Source of the DNA: Diatrype stigma
Taxonomy: Eukaryota > Ascomycota > Sordariomycetes > Xylariales > Diatrypaceae
Reading direction: 5' to 3'
DNA length: 64,000 nucleotides
NCBI GenBank assembly: GCA_022225965.2
Contig: JAKJXP020000020.1
Coordinates: 310,001-374,000, forward strand
The position numbers and the translations under genes were made by a program. Below the pieces are notes generated by a model that did no database searches, had not been told where the DNA came from, and saw nothing but the letters and a program-made list of their open reading frames with translations. Shown here one piece after another: positions 11,180 through 22,100 of the stretch; the first letter of the stretch is position 1; each line of letters starts with the position of its first letter.

Positions 11180-12623
11180 TCATGGTCGGATGCATGGCGG
11201 CACCATGTACGAACTTATGTACGTGCCGTCATTCTTCGAGAAGTTGAAGGAAACATGGGTGAAAACGGTGGGCGTTTCGCCAGAAATACTTTCTTCTCCA
11301 CTGTTATAGTTACGGGCTATCAGCACAATTGGAGAATCAAAACGATATAGGATGGCAAAATAAGAGGATTAAAGGAAGGGAGGAAGGAAAGTACTCACAA
11401 GGCATCCACAAGCAACCTCCTATACGTCCCATCGATGCCCCAGCTCCAACCCTGCTTCTCGAACACCTTTTCTAGGTTTTGCGCAATGGCTCGATTGCTC
11501 CTCGAGTACTGCCACAGCGGAACATACACCTTCACGTCGGGCAAGGCCTTTCTGGGCTGCACCTCCCAGCTGTATATGATGCTTGTGTGCCAGATGTTGG
11601 TAGGGTCATTAACCGGCTTCGAGACGGAGGGATCCGCGAGACCCTGCGGCTCGTCGAGCAGCAGGTGCCAGACTTCACTCAGAACCTCCAGCCCTTTCAG
11701 CGTTGTCTCATCGTTCCGTCTACCGCCTAGCGTGACGTGGTTCCTAACGTTATCCATGGTGTTGGACTCAGTGCGGGTGTAGAGCTTGACCCTCGCGCCG
11801 GCTTCGGGGGCCACGCAGTCAATGCCGATCATCTGGATGGCCAACGGCTCCTCGCAAGCGGCCCGGAAGTCGCTGATGGCCTGCAGCGGGGCCGCGAAAC
11901 CCGGATCAAGGCGGTTGAGGACCCTGAAGCTGGCTTCGTCCGAGTCCAACCCCGTGACCATCTGCTTGATCAAGGGACAGAAGTAGACCTTCATCTGCCT
12001 CTGCCCGCCGTTGAGGTCTAGCGCAATGTAGTATTGGGGCACGCGCGCAAGGCTCGGTGGCATCATCGCATTAACAGTGGCGATATCCTGCTCGTTCAGT
12101 ATGAACAGTTCCGAGGCGAGCTCGTTGAACCAGCCCATGTCCGCCTGGATCGCGCCCGCGACGTCACGCACCTGCTTGTATGGGTATCCTGAAACAGTGG
12201 GAGATCCCGTGGTGTTGTCGTTGGCTAATGGGCCGTGGGGCTCGAAGGTGAACCGCACGCATGGCTTCCCCTTGTCGTTGAGGTTGATGCTGGCCTCGAA
12301 CGTGGACGATCCAAAGTGCGATACTACGTAGATAACATCGGGGCTGGTTGGCTGAGGCCCAACATTGGGGATGACGTAGTCTTTGATAAAACGAAGGTGA
12401 GATGCCTGTTCTTCAGGCGTGTATGACCCCGCGTTCCTCAATAGCGAAGACAGAACTGGGAGATACTGCGCAGACCAGTACGCATCGTCGCTTATAGGAG
12501 TGGCTCGTGGAGCAGGTCTGCTATCTTGATCAGTTGCATGGCGAGAATGGGATGTCTTGCCACGTACTCCACGGACACGCCGTTCTCAAGATTGACTGCA
12601 CTGCTGCTGGCTTCTGTGGCCAT
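11180..12623 (-). CDS. DMATS-type aromatic prenyltransferase
   Basis: A soluble ABBA-fold (DMATS superfamily) enzyme expected to transfer a prenyl group from an allyl diphosphate to an aromatic acceptor without an Asp-rich metal motif. Exons are 12520-12623 with intron 12521-12567 removed (exon 1 12568-12623), then 11399-12520, then 11180-11300; the introns are 47 and 98 bases. The joined frame gives about 432 residues, normal for the family. Visible hallmarks are the N-terminal YWSAQYLPVL...RNAGSY segment, the VRFTFEP strand carrying the conserved acidic residue, MKVYFCP and KVYVPLW diphosphate-binding strands, and the C-terminal THVSFNFSKNDGTYISSY strand. That last strand lies in the third exon and is easily missed. 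The acceptor is unknown; given the adjacent aminodeoxychorismate synthase, an aminobenzoate-derived ring is a reasonable guess. It is divergent from the P450 at 13223. Confidence 0.92.
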
Positions 12624-13222
12624 CTCGGAATTTAACAGCCCGTGGGCAGCTGAACACGAAAGCGTTCCTTAGCAAACTATAGGCTTATCACACAGAGGCA
12701 AGTACGCCAATTCAGGGGTCACAAAGGCCTATACCGCACTTGTATGCTAATCTCCTGCAAGTGGCTCCAATTAGTTTCCATTTGCGATGAGCCGGAATCC
12801 CATCTCTATAGCAGGGTTGAGGCTATTCAGATAGAGTGTGTTGATCCTAAAGATTCCGCCACTGCGACTGGTAGGGGTCCTTGTTTCCATATTCGCATCT
12901 TCGCACCTTTGGTGATTCCGGGACCGCGGGCTACCTGGTGACACTTACCAATCCCTGGGCCGGAGGTCGGGGGATCATAGCCGGTGGTGAAACCCGCCGT
13001 GGGAGCGGAGGTGGTGGCCTTGGCATCGGCGACGGCATCGGCGACGGCATCGGTGATGGACAGTCGGCGCAAAAGACTTGGCCGTCCACGCCGGACATGA
13101 TGCTTACAATGAAAATGCCAAGGCCAGTCATTCACTTGATGGTTTCCAACCTGGAGTAGTATGCACAGTGACTGTGGGTAAATATTACGCCATTTCGAAT
13201 CAATTAATAGCCTCACTCATCA
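12624..13222. promoter_or_regulatory. Divergent promoter region, DMATS / P450
   Basis: About 0.6 kb separates the two divergent starts. It contains a three-copy 12-base GGCATCGGCGAC tandem at 13022-13057. Both genes are probably controlled from here, but no regulator site can be named. Confidence 0.45.
13022..13057. repeat. 12-base tandem repeat, three copies
   Basis: Two exact GGCATCGGCGAC units and a third with two changes. The repeat lies in the DMATS/P450 divergent spacer. Confidence 0.8.
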
Positions 13223-14935
13223 ATGAGACGGGCTAGACACGACAAACTCAAACTTAACTACCGTGTCCCTGGTTTCATAGTCCTGGATTTTGAAATGACT
13301 GCTCTGGATATAGGCGTAGGCGCTTTGCTGCGGCCGGCCGCACTGGCAGTGGCCTTGCTGGTTGTTGTGAGCATCCTCTACGAGGTGCTCCGACCCAAAT
13401 TGCCATTTGAACTCGGGGTGAAGTACCCGAAGAACCTTCCGGTTATTGGTGCGAGGAAGGGTGACTGGTTGCCTCGACTTCAGGCAAGGTGGAGGAATTC
13501 ACAGGACATCAGGAAGGCCACAGAAGAGGCCTACCAGTACAAGGATGAACCGTGCCTCATGCCCATCCTTGATATGGGCAACGTCGTGATATTGCCACCC
13601 ACGGAAGTTGCCTGGTTCCAAGATCAGCCCGAAGCCGACCTCTCTGCCCATATCCATCAACTGAATGCGTTCCAGCTTAATTTCACCCTGACTGATCCTC
13701 GTCTCGTTGAAGACACACAGCCAATACATCAAGTACTAATCAACACGACTCTGACCCGTGAGACCAACAATTTGCTCCCAGACCTAGCGGACGAGATTTC
13801 ATGCGCAGTCGAAGATGTTTGGGGAACCGACACCGAGGACTTCAAGGAGTTGTGCCTTATGGATGACATGCCCGACATTGTTGGACAAGTGGTCAATCGC
13901 GCCTTTGTCAGTGCACCGAACTGTCACAACAAGACCCTGGTCAACAGCGCCGTAACGTTCGCACGAGGCCTGGGATTTACATCAGTGTTGTTGCGATGCA
14001 TACCTGTCGTTCTGCGCCCGTTAGCCTCGCTCATCATGACTCTGCCTCAGAAGATCGGTACATGGAGGTTCTTTCGTGAGCTACGACCGGAGGTCCATCG
14101 CCGCATCCAAGAACGTTACGCCCACCAAGCAGGAAAGCTCGAAAAGAAAGTCTTTAGGCAAAACGACTTTCTCCAATGGACGATCGAAGCGGCCGCCCAA
14201 AGTGGTGACCCCTATATGATGAAGCCCAATACCATCATGGGCCGCGTGTTACTCCTCAACTTCGTCTCCATCCACACATCTTCCTTCGCCATCACGCACG
14301 CCTTACTTGACCTTGCTGCGAACTCGCCGGAGTATATTGAGGAGTTGCGGGACGAGGTCGTAGCAGGCTTAGAGAAGAACGGGGGCCGATGGAATAAGAG
14401 AACCCTGGGAGACATGCCCAAGCTGGACTCGGTGTTCCGCGAGTCGCAGAGGATGAACTCCATCGTGACGGTGGCATCACCGAAGCCAGTCTGCAATCCA
14501 GCAGGAATCACAACGCCATCGGGTCTGTATCTCCCCTACGGTGCCTACATCGGGGTCTTGTCTTACCCGATCCTGCACGACCCAGATCTGTACCCGGATC
14601 CCGAGATCTTCCGCCCCTTCCGATTTGCGGAGAGGCGCGAGGAGGCGGGCCAGCAGGGATTGAAGATGGAGAAGGCGCGCCAAAGCTGGATCTCTGTGAC
14701 GAAGACGTATACAGCCTTCGGGACCGGCCGGCACGCTTGCCCGGGCCGCTTCTTCGCAGCCAACATGCTTAAGGTTATGCTGGCGTACTTGCTCTTGCAT
14801 TACGACCTGGAGAAGCTGCCACAGCGCCCAAGGAGTCCCACGTACGGCGTATCCTTGGTGCCGCCCCTGAAGGCCACATTGAGGTTTAGACGTAGGAAAG
14901 AGCCCCTTTATAGATGGGACAAAACTATACAATAA
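13223..14935 (+). CDS. Cytochrome P450 monooxygenase (kaurene-oxidase-like class)
   Basis: A single-exon, ER-anchored P450 of 570 residues. An ATG 24 codons downstream (13295), directly before the hydrophobic anchor ALLRPAALAVALLVVVSILY, is an equally plausible start and would give about 546 residues. The haem loop FGTGRHACPGRFFA carries the ligand Cys, and the ExxR motif is ESQR. The I-helix reads FVSIHTSSFAITH, the SIHTS form seen in fungal ent-kaurene-oxidase-like P450s in place of AGxDT. Family members oxidise hydrophobic terpenes or reduced polyketides using a reductase partner. It lies between the DMATS and aminodeoxychorismate synthase genes, so it is a probable tailoring enzyme. Its substrate is not deducible. 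Confidence 0.93.
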   Translation: MRRARHDKLKLNYRVPGFIVLDFEMTALDIGVGALLRPAALAVALLVVVSILYEVLRPKLPFELGVKYPKNLPVIGARKGDWLPRLQARWRNSQDIRKATEEAYQYKDEPCLMPILDMGNVVILPPTEVAWFQDQPEADLSAHIHQLNAFQLNFTLTDPRLVEDTQPIHQVLINTTLTRETNNLLPDLADEISCAVEDVWGTDTEDFKELCLMDDMPDIVGQVVNRAFVSAPNCHNKTLVNSAVTFARGLGFTSVLLRCIPVVLRPLASLIMTLPQKIGTWRFFRELRPEVHRRIQERYAHQAGKLEKKVFRQNDFLQWTIEAAAQSGDPYMMKPNTIMGRVLLLNFVSIHTSSFAITHALLDLAANSPEYIEELRDEVVAGLEKNGGRWNKRTLGDMPKLDSVFRESQRMNSIVTVASPKPVCNPAGITTPSGLYLPYGAYIGVLSYPILHDPDLYPDPEIFRPFRFAERREEAGQQGLKMEKARQSWISVTKTYTAFGTGRHACPGRFFAANMLKVMLAYLLLHYDLEKLPQRPRSPTYGVSLVPPLKATLRFRRRKEPLYRWDKTIQ

Positions 14936-15257
14936 ACATCAGGAAGTCATATATTATATGGTACAAGACCTAGTTTATGTAGACTGCGAAAAGCTATATA
15001 GATATGGCTCTTATCAAGCCCAATGTCTGCAAACCGGCCTCCCGTTGAACACCCAATCGCACAAGAACGCCAATATAAGTTCCCCCCTGAGACCCGACAA
15101 TGCGCAAGTAAGAAATCGTGAGATACGTGAATACAATACGCTTATAGAGGAATAATCAAGTGGTTAATTGCTGACACGGCTCACCCAATGAGAATCATGT
15201 AAAGCAACCGGGGAGAAGGGAGTGCGGTGGGGCTTGCTTCATAGGCCTGTGGTCATA
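14936..15257. other. Short convergent spacer
   Basis: About 0.3 kb between the 3' ends of the P450 and the aminodeoxychorismate synthase. Nothing distinctive is seen. Confidence 0.5.
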
Positions 15258-17918
15258 TCACAACTTTTGTGACAGCAACGAACCCAGAACACTAGATGCC
15301 TTCACTTCCATCTCCAAGAATTCACCCTCGTCGGTACTTTGAATCGTGACAGCACCCCCTGCCCCTACGCGCCATTTTTCGCTTTGCTTGGCATGTTCAT
15401 CTGAGTGTCCGTTGATATGCGCATTGATTTCGGCATGGAAGTGACTGTTGGTATATAGATCACCATGACCATCCGCGTCTCCGTTAGTATGGTCGTTATT
15501 GGTTATACAACTCCCATTGTCGCGTACTGCCGTGCGTATGACCACCGAAAAGTCGCCAGAACCGCCAACGTCTAGGTACCCGAGCACACCCGAGTAAACG
15601 CCTCTGGGTCTCTGCTCTATATCCCGAAGGATCTCACAGGACCGCTTCTTCGGCGCGCCGATCATGGACCCAGGCGGCAATGAGGCCTTGAGGACATCGA
15701 TCCCTCTCGGTGGTACAGTTTTCTTCTCCCCTCGCTGCTGCTTTTTGATGGCCCCGGAGCAAGAGGATGGAGGATCGGGAAGCTGACCCTCGATGACAGA
15801 GACGAGCTGGTACACGGTCTCATATTCCTCGACGACCATCAGCTTAGACACCCAAGTGTTGGCGGCACCGATAACGCCGGCCAGGTCGTGGCGAATGAGG
15901 TCAACGATCATAAGGTTCTCGGCGCGTTCCTTGGAGCTGTTGAGGATAGCATTCGCGCACTCGCGCGTCATCGAAGGCCCTTTCTTCACCGTGCCCTTGA
16001 TGGGCCGGAACTGACACCGCCCGTCGCGCCCCCACGAGAAGAACCGCTCCGGGCTGCTGCCCACCACCACCACCCCCGGGAGGCGCAGGAACGCCCCAAA
16101 CGGTGCTGGATTGTTCTGCCGCAGTTTCCTGTATAGTTGCCAGGGGTCGAGCCCGGAGCTGTTCATGGTCGGCACCGTGATAACCGTCTCGTCGGTCAGG
16201 CAGAGTTCGTACGAATCGCCCGAGGCCAAGTAATCTTGGCATGTCAGAACCTTGCTGCGATAAGCCATCTCTTCTGGCCGAGCAACTTGTGCATTGGCAA
16301 GGACTAGATCGAGTGCACTGAGAACTTTAAGTTCTGCATTTGCTCGTTGAGAAATGTTATGGACAGCCTCCCCGCTGCGTTGTTTGGTTGCAAGCTTTGC
16401 TCGACCCTCGAGGTCGTCGATTGTTCGGCCCATATTACGGATCCACTCCCAGTCATGGGGAAGCAGAGACTGGATGTATACTCGGGATTCAGCGTGGTCA
16501 ATGACGATGCTACGGTGTATGAATGCGAAGTTGATGTCCGGGACACCGCCAGTGGCGCATGAGGGATGTAGGTCCACGTCGATGGTCTCAAGCCCGGCTT
16601 CGTACGAGATGTACCCCATGAAGCCGCCCCAGAACGGGCTCTCTGAGGGCATGTGGCCCGCGACGTAGCAGTCCATTTCGGTCAGAGATAGACCTGACCC
16701 TGGGCTAAAAGCGCGAGAAGAGTGCCCCTGGCTCTGTGGATTGTGTACATCTAAGGCTTCTTGCAAGAGGGGCCAGACCTCCTCGATGGAGTCCACGTGA
16801 AGGGAGGACATCTGACCTTGCTCCACTCCATACCATAGGGTCCGGTCAGAGACCCTGTAGCTAATCTTCATGGTCTTCTCGGGAAGCACAAGACCGAGTA
16901 TGCTGAACCTGCCTCTAGCGTGCCCTTGTGAGTCGAGGAGTACGATATCATCCCGGCTGAGTCCCAACTCCTCAAGAAGGCTGGTGGGTGTGATTGAAGC
17001 AGCTGCATGTTTCCCCCAAATCAGGAATAATTCATCACCGCCCGTGATAGAACGAAGCTTGCGAGCCATATGGGAAAAATGATGATCGTTATGATCATCC
17101 TGTTGGTCATTCGTGTAACCTCCATCTCCATTCGCCTGTAATGTAGTAGATACGTCTTTAAGGGGCTTTGATGGAAGGTTGTTACATCCATTCATAACTC
17201 GTGGACTTCGCAGAGTCAGCCACTGACTAGCTTTTGCCCACCAGTTAAGGATCAGTTCTTTCCCAGCTTCCGACGTGCAGATTGATTCGGGATGGAATTG
17301 TACCCCCCAGAAGGGTTTCGTGGTGTGCCGTAGCCCCATCAATATGGGTCCGTTGATCTCATCACTCATATCCCAAGCCAGTGGCTGTAGCGAGGGACAC
17401 TTCTCTGTAGAAGTCCAGAAAACCCGCCCATCATTATCAAACAGATTGGTGGGTTCTCCTAAATTTACATGGAGCGAGTGATATTGCGTGGTGTCAAGAT
17501 TGGTAATGCCAGCAAATATATCGCTGTTACTATGTGACACACGGCTGACTATGCCATGACGTGCTTGCTTAAGCCTTGTGACTTGAGCACCATGTGAGAA
17601 GGCAAGGGACTGAAAGCCCAAGCATATCCCCAGAATCGGTAGCATGTGGGCATCGTCGAGCTTCCAGAGCTTGTTGATCAAACCAACATCGCTAGGAGTT
17701 GACGGATTCCCAGGCCCTGGGCCTACGACAACCGCATCGAATTCGCACAGTATTTCGTCGAGGTTTCTGTCCACGGCCTGGTCGCTTATGTGGACAAGGG
17801 TAACCTTGGCGTCAAGGCATTGCTCCAAAAGGCCAATGATGTTATTGGTGAATGAGTCGAATGCATCGACGAACAAGATGCGGTGCTGCGCTTCTGGCTC
17901 TGACACAAAGGAACCCAT
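15258..17918 (-). CDS. Fused aminodeoxychorismate (PABA) synthase
   Basis: Cytosolic, intron-free, about 886 residues. The N-terminal half is a class I glutamine amidotransferase: FVDAFDSFTNN start, nucleophile in GICLGFQSL (about residue 98), and FHPES (about 210). The C-terminal half is a chorismate-binding PabB domain. The diagnostic motif PIKGT (about residue 638), with its Lys, marks aminodeoxychorismate synthase; anthranilate synthases have PIAGT. RAENLMIVDLIRHDL and PPGSMIGAPKKRS follow. The enzyme should convert chorismate and glutamine to 4-amino-4-deoxychorismate, the precursor of p-aminobenzoate. Two low-complexity inserts rich in His, Asp, Asn and Gly stand out: the interdomain linker, and a segment of about 45 residues just before the final VGAGGAVT. 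These make it longer than I expect for the housekeeping folate enzyme. I start at the ATG at 17918, directly before the conserved domain. It is divergent from the PKS gene, which suggests co-regulation and a dedicated second copy. Confidence 0.95.
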   Translation of the reverse strand: MGSFVSEPEAQHRILFVDAFDSFTNNIIGLLEQCLDAKVTLVHISDQAVDRNLDEILCEFDAVVVGPGPGNPSTPSDVGLINKLWKLDDAHMLPILGICLGFQSLAFSHGAQVTRLKQARHGIVSRVSHSNSDIFAGITNLDTTQYHSLHVNLGEPTNLFDNDGRVFWTSTEKCPSLQPLAWDMSDEINGPILMGLRHTTKPFWGVQFHPESICTSEAGKELILNWWAKASQWLTLRSPRVMNGCNNLPSKPLKDVSTTLQANGDGGYTNDQQDDHNDHHFSHMARKLRSITGGDELFLIWGKHAAASITPTSLLEELGLSRDDIVLLDSQGHARGRFSILGLVLPEKTMKISYRVSDRTLWYGVEQGQMSSLHVDSIEEVWPLLQEALDVHNPQSQGHSSRAFSPGSGLSLTEMDCYVAGHMPSESPFWGGFMGYISYEAGLETIDVDLHPSCATGGVPDINFAFIHRSIVIDHAESRVYIQSLLPHDWEWIRNMGRTIDDLEGRAKLATKQRSGEAVHNISQRANAELKVLSALDLVLANAQVARPEEMAYRSKVLTCQDYLASGDSYELCLTDETVITVPTMNSSGLDPWQLYRKLRQNNPAPFGAFLRLPGVVVVGSSPERFFSWGRDGRCQFRPIKGTVKKGPSMTRECANAILNSSKERAENLMIVDLIRHDLAGVIGAANTWVSKLMVVEEYETVYQLVSVIEGQLPDPPSSCSGAIKKQQRGEKKTVPPRGIDVLKASLPPGSMIGAPKKRSCEILRDIEQRPRGVYSGVLGYLDVGGSGDFSVVIRTAVRDNGSCITNNDHTNGDADGHGDLYTNSHFHAEINAHINGHSDEHAKQSEKWRVGAGGAVTIQSTDEGEFLEMEVKASSVLGSLLSQKL

Positions 17919-19180
17919 GGTGTGAATGTGGACATAAGGTCGGGGCTCAGTAGAAGGACCTGTAGAATATGTGTGGCTATGTCGAATACTTCCAAAAATC
18001 ACGATGGCCCACGTTGAGATAATGCCAAGAAACCTTTAGCTAAGTAGTGGGGGTGTGATCTTTTATAATGACTCATTTTACTTGAACTAATGATATAAGT
18101 TCAGTTTCAATGTAGGGCAGTGCCTGTCGGGTTTCGATATTGCTTGGTCTCGTTGCAGGAGGATCACGAATGCCCCAAATCATATATCTGGCGCACTCGT
18201 CACAGCGACACCGAGCCGCCGAGCGTATATATTGCGTCGACCAACCAAGGTGTTCTTTCGGTGGCTTTCGAAGTGATGACCGTAGTGACTCAGGTTATAT
18301 ATGGCTTGAGCCAGCTGCGGATAGTTCGCATATCCTCGTTGGTTTTTATTGTTGTGATGGATGTGCTTTAGATGAGTGTACGAGTGAGTTCGCCGAAGAC
18401 CCGGGACCGAAATCCTCAGGGGTAGGTATTTAGTGAGCGATAATCGGTGGATATTCTCCACAATTGGCCGGGCCGGGATTAGGGTATTGCCGTCCTGTAG
18501 CGGGGCTTCATATATACCGACCCGATGGTGCCAACGGAATAGACGGCGAATTTGACACTTGATGACCTCGAAAAACCGATAAATAAGACTTCCGTGACGC
18601 CGGAACCAGCAGTACCATATCCCCAGATGATGTCTCATGTCTTACCTCTAAGAAGATACCTAGGTACTTAAGTATGTACGCAGTGATCACCGAGCCTTTC
18701 GAAATCCACCGAGAACCCACCAAACCCACCGCGAACGGTCGGCCCTACGATGATTGGTCAGACCCATAAGGATGCCGGGCCAAGCAGGGGTCCGTCAGGA
18801 AGTGCATCGGAGCCGAAGAAACTCACTCTTAGTCAGTATTATCTCGCATGTACATCCGGCGTCTCGTGTCCGCGTAGCTACTTGATCATGTTCAACGAGC
18901 TGCTTATAGTTAAGTGGCTAAAGGGCAGAGCTCCTTCACTGCGCCAATAAACTAGTCTTAATCTAAGACATCTACCGACTTTTATCTGCCATGGTGCAGG
19001 CTGAGCTTTGATCCCGTGTGACTGAAATATCACATCCTGCTTATACTCGTCAGTGAGTAAAAATGCATTAGTGGGCATCATACGAAGAAGCCACCGAACC
19101 CCTTTAATCCACTGCGCCCACACCCTCTTTTTGGTCTCTTGTCCCACTCCTCTTTTACTACTGAAAACCATCCAATCACG
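17919..19180. promoter_or_regulatory. Divergent promoter region, PABA synthase / PKS
   Basis: This 1.26-kb spacer separates the two core divergent starts. It contains a CCAAT-type box in inverse form (GATTGG at about 18752) and no supported gene. The arrangement suggests shared regulation; no binding site can be assigned to the local regulators. Confidence 0.5.
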
Positions 19181-22100
19181 ATGGGCTCAGAAGGAAATAG
19201 TGGCAGTAACGAGGCCATGCCGATTGCTATCGTCGGCATCGGCTGCCGCCTGCCAGGTGGTGCATCGAGTGGGGAGAAGTTCTGGGATCTCCTCATGAAG
19301 AAACAGTCAGCCCGGAGCGAAACGCCCCCAGACCGGTACAACGTGGATGGCTTTTACCATCCCGACGGGGAGAAGAACGGGACAATAAACGTTCGGGGAG
19401 GCCACTACCTTGAAGAGGATATCTCGGCTTTCGATGCCCGGTTTTTCTCTATCTCGCCCGCTGAAGCCCTTAGTATGGACCCCATGCAGCGGATGCTTCT
19501 CGAGGTTGTCTACGAGGCTACAGAGAATGCGGGAATCCCCATAGCCAGCCTCTCGGGCACAGAAACAGGCTGCTACGTTGGATGCTTTACCAACGACTAC
19601 GACCAGATCGCTAAGAGGGACCCGGAGGTACTACCAAAATACCATGCCGTCGGCACCGGCCCGTCGATATTATCAAACAGAGTCAGCTTCTGCTTTAACC
19701 TTCAAGGCCCTAGCATGACGATTGATACAGCTTGCAGTAGCAGTCTGGTAGCCGTGCACTTAGCCTGCCAGAGCCTCCGGACAGGCGAGAGCAAGACGGC
19801 CATAGTGGGGGCGACGAATGCGATCCTGAACCCGGACATGAATATAGGAATGACGAATCTCCACTTCCTCAGTCCCGATTCCGTGTGTCACGCGTTTGAT
19901 TCCCGTGCGAATGGTTACGCGAGAGGCGAAGGCATGGTCGCCGTCATCCTCAAGCCGCTGAACGAGGCGATCCGGAACGGCGACACGATCCGCGCCGTCA
20001 TACGCGGTTCGGCCCTCAATTCGAACGGCAGGAACACCGGCATCACGCTGCCCTCGCGGGAGGCGCAGGCCCGCCTCATTCGCTCGGCCTATGCCCAGGC
20101 CGGGGCCAGCTGCGATCCGGCAATGACGACGTACTGCGAGGCACACGGAACGGGAACGCCGGCGGGAGATCCGGTCGAGTGCGGCGCTATCGGAGATGCT
20201 CTGGGGGTGCATCGCCCGGACGGCGAGGACGGTAAGCTCTTCGTCGGCAGCGTCAAGACGAACATCGGACACCTCGAGGGCTCGAGCGGTCTCGCCGGCT
20301 TAATTAAGGCCGCCCTGAGTGTGGAGAAGGGCGTGATTGCGCCGAACATCTGGTTCGAGAAGGGGAACCCGGAGATCGATTTCGACGGCTGGAAGATCCG
20401 TGTACCGACCGAGGCGATACCCTGGCCTGTGGATGGTCTGAGGAGGGCGAGCGTCAACGGTTTTGGTTACGGTGGCACTAATAGCCATGTAATTCTTGAT
20501 GATGCATACCATTATATGCGCGAAAGGGGGTTGCAAGGAAAACACCTCACCTATGTACCATCACCAGTGAAACTTACTAACGACATGGAGCTATTTACTT
20601 CATTATCGACCAATTCTGAAGCTTCATCTTCAGGACCGTCCCAGCTGGGCGAAAACACGCCTGACACGGCAAGTACTAGAAGCTCCATGGTTGATTCAGA
20701 GCCCAGTCCATTACAGAGACGTCCACGTATATTCTATGTGTCAGGGCATGAAAATAAGGCGGTGCTGAACAACGTGAAGGCCTATGCCGAACACCTCAAT
20801 TCAGAGATGCCGAAGAACGAAGATGGCTTTCTAGATGATCTCGCATTCACTCTTTGTGAGCGTCGGTCGCTACTGGACGTTGGAGGCGTAGCCATAGCTT
20901 CATCGAGAGAGGGCCTAGTCGAGGAGTTGAGGTCGCTATCAATGACGGTGCAACGACCCTCTGAAGTGCCTAAACTTGGCTTCATCTTCACAGGCCAAGG
21001 TGCTCAATGGTGGGCGATGGGGCGAGAGCTTATGCAATACCCAGTGTTCGCGGAAAGCATAGCTGCCTGTGACAAGGCGGTGCAATCGTTCGGCTCCTCT
21101 TGGTCATTGCAAGGTAAGTCTTCGGGATCCTTGAGCTGGTAATGCTAAGTGGACAGCTCTCATTTTAACAACCAATCACAGAAGAGTTACTCAAAGATCA
21201 GAGGTCATCTCGGATCAACAACGCGGAGTTTTCACAACCACTGTGCGCGGCTCTCCAGATTGCTCTTGTTGACCTATATGCGTCATGGAACATATTCCCT
21301 TCCAGAGTTGTCGGCCACTCTAGCGGTGAAATAGGGGCTGCATACGCCACTGGTGCGCTCAGTCTCGAGACCGCCATGTGCGTAGCATACTATCGAGGCC
21401 TCATCACACCTATCTTCAAGCCGATAAAGGGTGGGATGATGGCTGCCGGTTTGACCGAGGATGAAGCCACGAAGGAAATAGAGGCTATGGGTGACAGTCA
21501 CGGAAAGGTTGTTGTGGCATGCGTGAATAGCCCTCGCAGTGTCACGATATCGGGTGACATGCCGGCCATAACACATCTACAGGAGGACTTAACGTCGCGC
21601 AGGATCTTCGCCCGGAAGCTTCAGGTAGAGTCGGCATTTCACTCTCATCATATGCTGGCCATCGCGGACGAATACCGACAGCGGCTGAGCGACATGGAGT
21701 TCGTCCCGTGGGATCAGCGGAACCAGATTGTCATGTTCTCTTCGTCCCTGGGCTCGCCCCGAACAGTCACGGCAGATGATGATTTGTCAGCAGACTACTG
21801 GGTCAACAACATGGTGTCTTGCGTTCGCTTCTCAGGAGCGCTTGCGAAACTGTGCACGGAAGTCGTGGGCGAGGAGTCGGGGACTGTCGACATCTTGATT
21901 GAACTCGGCCCTCACGCGGCCCTAGCAGGACCAGTGAAGCAGGTTTTAGCTAACTTGCCAGGAGTTGAGCAGCAGGGAACCTCCCCCATACCGTACTTCT
22001 CGGCTCTGGCGCGAGGCAAGGACGCTGCTGTTACCGCTTTGGCGACAGCAGCGTCCTTGTTCACTCACGGTTATCCAACCGATCTACATGCCGCCAACTT

